Positions 57,427 through 64,000 of a DNA stretch of 64,000 nt are shown in pieces. The stretch comes from Sulfuricurvum sp. (GTDB taxonomy: Bacteria; Campylobacterota; Campylobacteria; Campylobacterales; Sulfurimonadaceae): NCBI RefSeq assembly GCF_023229695.1, contig NZ_JALNYS010000009.1, positions 62,001 to 126,000 of the forward strand. The letters are read 5' to 3'. Position numbers and translations under genes: made by a program. The first letter of the stretch is position 1. Each line of letters starts with the position of its first letter. The notes under the pieces were generated by a model that had not been told where the DNA came from, did no database searches, and saw nothing but the letters and a program-made list of their open reading frames with translations.

Positions 57427-58942
57427 TCCTTTGATTAATCAGCTCGTATTGCCGCGAACTGAGGGCAGCTTTTCCTTGCGAAAGGGAGAGGCGCGGGTCG
57501 CCTTGGGTCTTTTTCCCCTCATCGCCCCCGCCGCTTGCGGCCGTATCACTCTTCATGTTGCTTCCGCCCCCCTCTTTGCTTTTTTTGTGATCGCCCGAAG
57601 GGGGAGCCTGCTCTTGGGAAAATTTATCGTTTTTCTCTTTGCGTACATTGAGCGAGAGGTTGTAATCGGGAACCTCCGCGATAGCGTGCAAATTGGCATC
57701 GGCAGCTTTGTCGTAGTGCAGCGTCAGCGATTTGAGAAGCGATTCTCTCGCTTTTTCAAACTCCCGAAGCCGTATGTAACAATTGCCCATATTGTAATAG
57801 AGTAGGGATTTAAACAGGGGATTGTTTGATTTGACGCTGCGGTATGCCCCCAGTGCCGCTTCGATTTTCCCCGCTTTATACAAAGCGTTCCCCCGATTGT
57901 AACGCGCTTGGGGAGAGTCTATCTCACCGTACAGGGAGGCGGAACGTTCATACCCTTTTTGGAGATACCCGTTTTTTGCCTGATACAAGGTCACAAAATC
58001 GAGTACCCCCCCGTTTGCCCCTATCCCGACGAGGGCCAGCAGCCAGGCCAGCCGTTTCGACAGCTTCTCGCCGACCGACGTCATCGCCAGCACAAAAGCC
58101 ATCAGTGCCAAAACCAGAGGAACGGCAAACAGCTCCCGAGTGCGCATGACACTCGAACTCCCCTCAAAATCCTCATCCCCTGCCCCCTCGATCAAACCGA
58201 GTACCCCATCGGTATCGGGGCCGTGGATCAGCTCCCCTTTGTTGGCATGAACCAGTGCCGTGATCGCATCGTTGCGCGAGCTCACGACGATATGCCCCGC
58301 CTCGTCTTTGAGCCATTCGCCGCTTTGCGTGGGAAGGGTGCTCCCCCCGGAGGAGGCGAGCATCACGACACTCACCGCCAGATCATTTTCTCGGATAAAA
58401 TCGGCCTCTTTCTCATACGAGGTTTCGTCTCCCCCGTCGGTGAGTAAAATCACCTGAGGCCGCCGGGCATGGGACATTTTACGGGCCAGTTCAAGGGCGC
58501 TCATCACCTGCGTCCCTTTGGTGATAATCTGCGATTCGTCCAGAGCATCGAAAAGGTGTTCCAGCAGTTCGGTATCTTTGGTCAAAGGCGAGAGGATAAT
58601 CGCACTGGTCGTAAACCCGATCACCCCGAACCGGTCGCGCCGGTCGCGCCGAACCACATCGTGGAGCAGTTTTTTCGCCGCTTCCAATCGACTCGGAAGA
58701 ATATCGCTCCCCCGCATCGAGTAGGAGAGATCGACGGCGAGGATCACATCCGAACCCTTTTGCTGAACGTCCAGCGGCTTTTGGGGGATCACCGGGCGGG
58801 CGAGGGAAATCATCACCAAAACAACCGAAACCAAAAGCCATTGCTGCTGCACATCAAGCCGCCACCGGTAGCGGCGCGCCAAAAGACGATACCCTAGTAC
58901 CGGTACCAATCCGATTAGCCATAGGGGGGTAAGAAACGTCAT
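57401..58942 (-). CDS. VWA-domain protein with TPR repeats (BatB/BatC fusion)
   Basis: About 513 residues. Two N-terminal membrane helices (PLWLIGLVPVLGYRLL, WLLVSVVLVMISLARPV), a VWA domain with intact MIDAS (AVDLSYSMRGSD, later LLTDGGDE), a membrane helix near 300, then TPR units (ARYNRGNALYKAGKIEAALG, LYYNMGNCYIRLREFEKARE) and a charged Gly/Ser-rich tail. I chose the ATG at 58942, which overlaps the batA stop (ATGA); the open frame extends 21 codons upstream. Confidence 0.85.
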   Translation of the reverse strand: MTFLTPLWLIGLVPVLGYRLLARRYRWRLDVQQQWLLVSVVLVMISLARPVIPQKPLDVQQKGSDVILAVDLSYSMRGSDILPSRLEAAKKLLHDVVRRDRRDRFGVIGFTTSAIILSPLTKDTELLEHLFDALDESQIITKGTQVMSALELARKMSHARRPQVILLTDGGDETSYEKEADFIRENDLAVSVVMLASSGGSTLPTQSGEWLKDEAGHIVVSSRNDAITALVHANKGELIHGPDTDGVLGLIEGAGDEDFEGSSSVMRTRELFAVPLVLALMAFVLAMTSVGEKLSKRLAWLLALVGIGANGGVLDFVTLYQAKNGYLQKGYERSASLYGEIDSPQARYNRGNALYKAGKIEAALGAYRSVKSNNPLFKSLLYYNMGNCYIRLREFEKARESLLKSLTLHYDKAADANLHAIAEVPDYNLSLNVRKEKNDKFSQEQAPPSGDHKKSKEGGGSNMKSDTAASGGGDEGKKTQGDPRLSLSQGKAALSSRQYELINQRSVHETKPW

Positions 58943-59850
58943 AACGCAACCTTTCGGCGCCACGTCAGCCATACCAAAATACCCAAAGCACCCGCAAGAG
59001 GCCACTGATAATAAGGGTTGACACGACTGTGCTCCGCACTCTTGATCGACGATTTTTCCATCGAATCGATCGCGTTATATACCGCTTCGAGTTCAGATTG
59101 ATTGGTTGCGGCGAAAAACTTCCCTCCGCCATCCCTTGCCAGCCGGGAAAGGAGCGCGCTGTCGAACTCCCCTTTTTTCCCGATCCCGATCGTGTAGAGT
59201 TTGATATTGGCTTTTTGCACCATGGAAACTGCCTCTTTGGGAGAGACGGCACCGCTGTTGTGCTCCCCGTCGGTGAGGAGGATAATCACTTTTGAGCGGG
59301 CTTTCGAATCTTTCAGTGCACGCACCCCCATCGCGATCCCCTCGCCGATCGCCGTATTTTGCCCCGCCATTCCGTGGTTCAGGTAACCGATCATCTCCGC
59401 GATGATCTCTTTTTCATAGGTGACGGGGGTAGCGATAAAAGCAAAATCGCCGAATACAACCACCCCTACATTATCCTCAACCCGTTTCGTCACAAAATCG
59501 ATCGCTATCTTCTGAACGATCTCAAAGCGGCTTTGGCGGTTCTCTTCCGTCCCGAATCCCGAAGCGTTCATCGACCCGCTCCCGTCCAGACTCAAAACGA
59601 TGTCGATTCCGTTACGATTGCGCGGATCGGAAAAATCGATCACGATGGGTGCGGCCAGCGCCCCTGCCATCAAGGTCACAACAAGCACCTTGATAAGCCA
59701 CTCGATATTACGCCATTTTCCCACCGTGCCGAAAAAAGAGAGATGGGGAAAATAGTGCTCACGCGCGACCCTTTTGCAGCGGTAAAGACAATAGAGGATC
59801 GGCGGTACGACCAGCCACCCCCAGATAAAATCAAACATCCAGATATTCAT
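58939..59850 (-). CDS. BatA-like VWA-domain membrane protein
   Basis: A 303-residue protein. Two N-terminal helices (FIWGWLVVPPILYCLY, WLIKVLVVTLMAGALAAPIVI), the VWA domain with full MIDAS (VLSLDGSGSMNASG, later LLTDGEHNSG) and a C-terminal helix (WPLAGALGILVWLTW). It is the canonical BatA, unlike the degraded version at 51273. MoxR ATPases act on such VWA proteins. First Bat gene of the right-hand half. Confidence 0.85.
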   Translation of the reverse strand: MNIWMFDFIWGWLVVPPILYCLYRCKRVAREHYFPHLSFFGTVGKWRNIEWLIKVLVVTLMAGALAAPIVIDFSDPRNRNGIDIVLSLDGSGSMNASGFGTEENRQSRFEIVQKIAIDFVTKRVEDNVGVVVFGDFAFIATPVTYEKEIIAEMIGYLNHGMAGQNTAIGEGIAMGVRALKDSKARSKVIILLTDGEHNSGAVSPKEAVSMVQKANIKLYTIGIGKKGEFDSALLSRLARDGGGKFFAATNQSELEAVYNAIDSMEKSSIKSAEHSRVNPYYQWPLAGALGILVWLTWRRKVAL

Positions 59851-59868
59851 GCACTAATTATAACCTTT

Positions 59869-60465
59869 TTAGCGGCACGTCACATTTGCGTCGAAAAGCG
59901 CCTCTTCTTTTTTGGCATGACTACACTGCCCTTTGCTCATCACGGCATCACGAAAACGCGTTTGCCATAACAGCGTGTTGTTCATTTTGGCCAAGTGTAA
60001 ATCATCACGAATAAACTTAGCATCCCCTAACTCTGCATTCGTAAAATCGGTTTTATACAAAAGAGCATCGGTAAAATCGGCTTTCCAGCTTTTCGTCTCT
60101 CGAAGATCGGCAAAATTCAGATTGCTCTGTTCCAAATGCGTCCCTTTGAAATTTGCTCCGCGCGCACGGATATGGGTAAGGTCGGAACGTTTCATCGTCC
60201 CTTTCCAAAACAATGCCCCCTCCACATTCGCACCGCTGAGATTACAATCATTGAAATCACTCATCTCAAAAAGACTCTCATGCAAATCGGCATTGCTAAG
60301 ATCACTGCCGTGAAAATCCGCTCCGCTGAAATCCGTTTTGGAGAGATTGGCACCGCGAAGATCACATCCGATGCACTCTTTCTCTTCTAACGCTTTTTTC
60401 AGATGCTCCGTATCGTAAGCACTTAAAGTTACCCCTAAAATTGCCGCTAACAAAAGGGTTTTCAC
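59869..60465 (-). CDS. Exported pentapeptide-repeat protein
   Basis: A 198-residue protein with a signal peptide (KTLLLAAILGVTLSAYD) and about 20 pentapeptide repeats of the A(D/N)Lxx type (LRGANLSKTDFSGADFHGSD), predicting a right-handed quadrilateral helix in the periplasm. The C-terminal part is less regular. Function unknown. It overlaps the thioredoxin-like gene by 4 nt and may belong to the Bat transcript. Confidence 0.82.
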   Translation of the reverse strand: MKTLLLAAILGVTLSAYDTEHLKKALEEKECIGCDLRGANLSKTDFSGADFHGSDLSNADLHESLFEMSDFNDCNLSGANVEGALFWKGTMKRSDLTHIRARGANFKGTHLEQSNLNFADLRETKSWKADFTDALLYKTDFTNAELGDAKFIRDDLHLAKMNNTLLWQTRFRDAVMSKGQCSHAKKEEALFDANVTCR

Positions 60466-60854
60466 TTAATCCCTCGGATACGGCGAAGTTCATTCAAAAA
60501 CGGCTGTGCCCGCTTGCTTCCGACCAACGTCTCTTTTTTATTCCCCCCCTTATCGATAAAAAACATCGTCGGAATCCCGAAAAAATCATACCCCTCAGGA
60601 AGCTTGCTTGTATGAACATTTTTCTCAATCACGACAAAATAGCGATTCAGATACGGTTCCACTGCTGCATCATGAAATACTTTTTGTTTCATATAGGCAC
60701 ATTCGGGACAATCATCCGTAGTATACATCATAAGCACCAGCTTATTTTCTTTCCCTATCGACGCAACCGCACCCTTAAACTGATCGTCATTTTGAATGGC
60801 CCCGCCCCACAGAGTGAATACGGATAGACATATCACTATACTTGTTTTTAACAT
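60462..60854 (-). CDS. Periplasmic thioredoxin-fold protein
   Basis: A 130-residue protein with a signal peptide (SIVICLSVFTLWGGA) and a thioredoxin-like fold (Thioredoxin_7/SoxW-like). The redox motif is DDCPECAYMK (CPEC), and the cis-Pro loop is GIPTMFFID. It should reduce or oxidise periplasmic disulfides; DUF/SoxW-type proteins can keep Sox components reduced, but it lies 33 kb from the sox genes. First gene of the leftward unit. Confidence 0.82.
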   Translation of the reverse strand: MLKTSIVICLSVFTLWGGAIQNDDQFKGAVASIGKENKLVLMMYTTDDCPECAYMKQKVFHDAAVEPYLNRYFVVIEKNVHTSKLPEGYDFFGIPTMFFIDKGGNKKETLVGSKRAQPFLNELRRIRGIK

Positions 60855-61049
60855 TATAGAAGCCCGCTTGATCTTGGTTTATCACAATATTATCATAATT
60901 AGTTATTGAGATCAAGCGTATGAAAATCAGTCGGCTAAAATGAGCGCAGACAATCGGATCTAAATCCCTATTTTACGAATTGATTTCTTTGATTTTTGTA
61001 GCACCACGCAGTAAAATGAAACAAAATTATCTTTTTTTGACAAAACCTC

Positions 61050-61078
61050 TTGACAATAAAAGAGTTTTCCACTATAAT
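61050..61078 (+). promoter_or_regulatory. Strong promoter of the tRNA operon
   Basis: TTGACA (61050-61055), 17-nt spacer, TATAAT (61073-61078): full consensus. A second TTGACA lies at 61037-61042. The tRNA-Lys 5' end follows 26 nt later. Confidence 0.85.
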
Positions 61079-61104
61079 TCCCGTCCACAAAGCGTGGAAC
61101 AAAC

Positions 61105-61180
61105 GTCTCGTTAGCTCAGCCGGTAGAGCATCTCACTTTTAATGAGGGGGTCGATGGTTCGAATCCATCACGGGACACCA
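61105..61180 (+). tRNA. tRNA-Lys (anticodon TTT)
   Basis: A complete cloverleaf: acceptor GTCTCGT/ACGGGAC, D arm TAGCTCAGCCGGTAGAGCA, anticodon loop CTTTTAA with TTT, T arm GGTTCGAATCC and encoded CCA at 61178-61180. Confidence 0.96.
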
Positions 61181-61196
61181 TATTTACTTTTGTCGT

Positions 61197-61271
61197 GGCT
61201 CCATCATCTAATGGTTAGGATTTCAGATTTTCATTCTGGTCATAGGGGTTCAAATCCCCTTGGAGTCACCA
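61197..61271 (+). tRNA. tRNA-Glu (anticodon TTC)
   Basis: Acceptor GGCTCCA/TGGAGTC with one G-T pair, anticodon stem CAGA/TCTG around loop TTTTCAT (TTC), T arm GGTTCAAATCC and encoded CCA. It lies 16 nt after tRNA-Lys and is surely cotranscribed. Confidence 0.95.
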
Positions 61272-61378
61272 CTTTTATCCCCTGCATAATCTATTTTCAA
61301 CCTCTTTAAGTTTTACAAATGACCGATTTTTTATCCGATCTGATACAATTGTACATTGTAACTTTCAGGATTGTATCC

Positions 61379-61450
61379 ATGTCTCACCCGTTCTTATTTT
61401 TACCTTTTTTGTTACAGCCTCATATCTCTTCAAAGGGAAAAACGCGATGA
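61379..61450 (+). CDS. Possible 23-residue leader peptide
   Basis: An ATG with AGGA upstream opens a short frame (MSHPFLFLPFLLQPHIS, then a basic end) whose TGA overlaps the ATG of the GGDEF gene (ATGA). Such coupling suggests a translated upstream frame. It may equally be chance in an AT-rich leader. Confidence 0.3.
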   Translation: MSHPFLFLPFLLQPHISSKGKTR

Positions 61451-63462
61451 AGCTCCCGACTCGGTGCACCAATGCCCCTATTCTCCGAAAATTTATCTAC
61501 ATAACCTTTATTGCCACCGGTTTAGGGGTACTTTTCGCCATACTCCTCTCTACGCTCATACAGTGGTTTATGCTGCGCGAAGAACTGGTCAAGAACGTTG
61601 CGGCTCAGGCATCCGTGATTGCCTCCATCAGCAGCAGAGAACTCCTCTCCAATCACCGTGCAGAAGCGGAAAAAACGGTAAAAGCGCTGGCCAACATCGA
61701 CAGTATCGAGTTTGCGGGGATCTTCGATAAAGAGGGGAGAAATTTTGCCCTTTATGTACGGCCGGGGGTAACCATGCCGTCCCACCGCCACCAGAGCATC
61801 AAAAGCGAATACCATATACACACCGCGACCTATATCGAAATCGTGATTCCCGTCCTATTCAAACAGCAACAAATCGGCATGATCCATGTCCGCTCCAGTA
61901 TGGCACCGGTATACGAAAAGCTGGAATGGAACATATTCATAGCCGTCGTTGCGGCTACGGTGGCGTTTGTGACGGCGGTGCTGATGATATTCAGCTTACT
62001 TCCGGCGATTACCGATCCCTTGCAATACCTGATAACATTAATGAAGCGCGTATCGCGGGAGAATGACTTCACCCTCCGCTCCACGTTGCACCGCAGCGAT
62101 GAAATCGGAACCCTCTCCGAAGGGTTCAATGCGATGCTCGAACAGATCCAGACACGTGATGTACAGTTGGCACGACACCAAAAAAATCTGGAACGGGAGG
62201 TTGCACAACGGACGGCCAAATTGACGGAAGCACAGCGAATCGCCCATCTCGGTAATTGGGAGTGGGATATCCTCAACAATACGCTGGAGTGGTCGGATGA
62301 AATCTACCGTATCTTTGGCTTTACCCCGCAGCAATTCGGTGCCACCTACGAGTCGTTCCTCCAAGCCGTCCATCCGGAAGATCGGGAAGCCGTAAAAATC
62401 AATGTCCGCGAATCGCTTGAGCAGGGTCGTCCCTACACCATTGACCACCGCATTTTATTGCCCGATGGGAAGGTGCGTTATGTCCATGAACAGGGAGAAA
62501 TCTCCCGCAATCAGGAGGGGCACCCCATCGTGATGCAAGGGACCGTACAGGATATCACCGAGAGCAAACAGGCGGAAATGGCACTCAAGGACGCCAACGA
62601 ACAGTTATCGGTCCTCCTCAACTCCTTGCCGATCGCGGTGTACCGCTGCCAGGCGCAAGGGGAGTTTCCCGTCATCTATATGTCTCAGAATGTCACCTCG
62701 TTTACAGCGTACGATCCCAAAGATTTTATCGAAACAACCGATTTATGGTTCACCCATATCCATCCGGACGATCTCTCCAAAGTCTCAGAGGGGATGGATA
62801 TTCTGTTCGATAAAGGGGTCCATACCTATGAGTACCGCTGGTGCAAGGCGGATGGAACCTATATCTGGATCCAAGACTCTCTAAAGCTGATACACGACGC
62901 GGATGAAAGACCCGATTATATGGTGGGGATGTGGCAGGATATCACCGAGCGCAAGCACATCGAAGAGGAGATCAGCCTGATGGCAACCACCGACGCACTC
63001 ACCGGTATTGCCAACCGCAGAGAACTGAACCGGCAACTCGAAAAAGAGATCGAACGCTCCAAACGCTACGGTGTGCCGCTCTCGCTGATCATGTACGATA
63101 TCGATTATTTTAAACGGGTGAATGATACCTTCGGTCACGATGCGGGCGACCGTGTTTTGCAAACCCTCACCGCTCTCGTCAAATCCAATATTCGTACCGT
63201 CGATATCGTTGCACGGTGGGGCGGAGAAGAGTTTATGATTTTAATGCCGCAATCGGATGCGGAGGCTGCCGGCGATGCGGCGGAAAAACTGCGGCAAAAG
63301 ATTGTCGAGCACCCATTCGAACAAGTCGGGAATCTGACGGTCAGTTTCGGGGTTACTGCATTTACATCGGATGATGATCTCAATGTCTTCTTAAAAAGAG
63401 TGGACGATGCCCTTTATCACGCAAAAGAGAACGGACGCAACCGGGTAGAAATCCTCCTCTAA
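61447..63462 (+). CDS. Membrane PAS-PAS-GGDEF diguanylate cyclase
   Basis: A 671-residue protein. TM1 is about residues 16-40; a periplasmic sensor (about 40-155) follows, then TM2 (FIAVVAATVAFVTAVLMIFS) and HAMP (ITDPLQYLITLMKRVS...). Two PAS/PAC units are visible (WEWDILNNTLEWSDEIYRIF...GTVQDITESKQ and MSQNVTSFTAYDPKDF...WQDITERKHIEE). The GGDEF domain has an intact RWGGEEFMIL active site, DALTGIANRRELN before it and AKENGRNRV at the end. No RxxD inhibitory site is seen just before GGEEF. It makes c-di-GMP in response to periplasmic and cytoplasmic signals. Confidence 0.92.
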   Translation: MKLPTRCTNAPILRKFIYITFIATGLGVLFAILLSTLIQWFMLREELVKNVAAQASVIASISSRELLSNHRAEAEKTVKALANIDSIEFAGIFDKEGRNFALYVRPGVTMPSHRHQSIKSEYHIHTATYIEIVIPVLFKQQQIGMIHVRSSMAPVYEKLEWNIFIAVVAATVAFVTAVLMIFSLLPAITDPLQYLITLMKRVSRENDFTLRSTLHRSDEIGTLSEGFNAMLEQIQTRDVQLARHQKNLEREVAQRTAKLTEAQRIAHLGNWEWDILNNTLEWSDEIYRIFGFTPQQFGATYESFLQAVHPEDREAVKINVRESLEQGRPYTIDHRILLPDGKVRYVHEQGEISRNQEGHPIVMQGTVQDITESKQAEMALKDANEQLSVLLNSLPIAVYRCQAQGEFPVIYMSQNVTSFTAYDPKDFIETTDLWFTHIHPDDLSKVSEGMDILFDKGVHTYEYRWCKADGTYIWIQDSLKLIHDADERPDYMVGMWQDITERKHIEEEISLMATTDALTGIANRRELNRQLEKEIERSKRYGVPLSLIMYDIDYFKRVNDTFGHDAGDRVLQTLTALVKSNIRTVDIVARWGGEEFMILMPQSDAEAAGDAAEKLRQKIVEHPFEQVGNLTVSFGVTAFTSDDDLNVFLKRVDDALYHAKENGRNRVEILL

Positions 63463-63526
63463 CCAAGATTTCATAGGCCATCGGATATGCTACAATCGCA
63501 TATCCCAATCCTCAGGATTTCACTCA

Positions 63527-64000
63527 ATGTTTAAACTTCTCCCCCTCTTCATCCTACTCTTCTCCCCGTTATTCGGAGACGAACCCCTTCAATGGGGTGA
63601 AAATGTCACCGGAGTCGTCACCAGATTTCACTCCTATACCCAAGAGATCGCACTCACGTTTGATGCCTGCGGAGGAAGTATCAGCAGCAGCCAATACGAT
63701 GCGGAGCTCATCGATTTCCTGATTCATAACCGCATCCCCGCCACCTTGTTTATCAATGCACGGTGGATCGAGAGCAACCCCGATATTTTTGCGGCTCTGG
63801 CATCCAATCCCCTCTTCGAAATTGCCAACCACGGAACGGCTCACCGCCCCCTCTCGGTGAACGGCAAAAGCGTCTACGGTATCAGCGGAACCGCATCCAA
63901 AGAGGAGGTGATCGGTGAAATCGAGGGGAACAGCGAAAAAATCGAAAAACTGACCGGAAAACGCCCCCTCTTTTTTCGATCTGGCACCGCCTATTACGAT
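63527..64000 (+). CDS. Polysaccharide deacetylase-like protein, cut by window end
   Basis: The first 158 residues of an exported protein; the stop lies beyond the window. A signal peptide (KLLPLFILLFSPLFGD) precedes a NodB-type domain: ALTFDACGG (motif 1, with catalytic Asp), IANHGTAHRPLS (motif 2, HxxxH-like zinc site) and LFFRSGTAYYD (motif 3). It probably deacetylates peptidoglycan or another glycan. It starts 64 nt after the GGDEF gene. Confidence 0.85.
   Translation, partial: MFKLLPLFILLFSPLFGDEPLQWGENVTGVVTRFHSYTQEIALTFDACGGSISSSQYDAELIDFLIHNRIPATLFINARWIESNPDIFAALASNPLFEIANHGTAHRPLSVNGKSVYGISGTASKEEVIGEIEGNSEKIEKLTGKRPLFFRSGTAYYD

Overview
The window looks like a chromosomal segment of a sulfur-oxidising Campylobacterota (Epsilonproteobacteria), most like Sulfuricurvum/Sulfurimonas. 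The grounds are an HsrA-type response regulator, campylobacterial gene orders (plsY-folB-hsrA-ferredoxin-ppx; lpxC-tsaB-thrB-ylxR-infB-rbfA-rimP; menG near xseA) and a soxXYZAB thiosulfate-oxidation cluster. The genus is an inference; no rRNA is present.

Layout: 0.1-2.2 kb holds an amidohydrolase and sppA. 2.2-6.6 kb is accessory DNA: PIN-toxin, HicAB and HepT/MntA modules, a candidate structured RNA, and an AT-rich three-gene island between near-identical inverted repeats. 6.5-19.7 kb is a long leftward housekeeping block (DHH phosphoesterase, M23 peptidase, lpxC, tsaB, thrB, ylxR, infB, rbfA, rimP, ribD, menG, xseA), interrupted by an AlbA_2/Schlafen-type ATPase gene. 19.9-27.9 kb is the sox region (soxX, frameshifted soxY, soxZ, soxA, soxB, an OprD-like porin, an MBL hydrolase, DsrE and DUF302 proteins). 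28.3-33.1 kb is nadC-flhB-Cache sensor-response regulator-histidine kinase. 33.1-36.3 kb is a toxin-antitoxin/MNT-HEPN island lying between nadC and nadA. 37.5-49.8 kb carries plsY, folB, an OmpA lipoprotein, hsrA, two further signalling sets, ferredoxin, ppx/gppA, bamA and tyrA. 50.1-60.9 kb is a large MoxR/Bat (VWA) cluster cut in two by a small accessory insertion (DUF1016 nuclease, an ATPase fragment, a DinJ/YafQ pair). The end holds tRNA-Lys, tRNA-Glu, a PAS-GGDEF protein and the start of a polysaccharide deacetylase.

How it fits together: core genes form tight leftward operons with 1-11 nt overlaps, and accessory modules (toxin-antitoxin, nucleotidyltransferase/HEPN, AlbA_2, DUF1016) sit at the joints. 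Several families of short palindromic repeats mark the same joints. One family has MITE-like features: imperfect terminal inverted repeats, a flanking direct repeat, full-length and deleted copies, and a habit of lying at stop codons. Two of its copies bracket soxXY, and soxY carries a one-base frameshift.

The most promising undescribed signals are the pseudoknotted RNA candidate at about 3.98-4.08 kb, the inverted-repeat-bounded AT-rich island at 4.9-6.55 kb, the MITE-like family, and the hairpin that covers the soxX ribosome binding site. Comparisons with C. jejuni and H. pylori gene order are from memory and not from a search.
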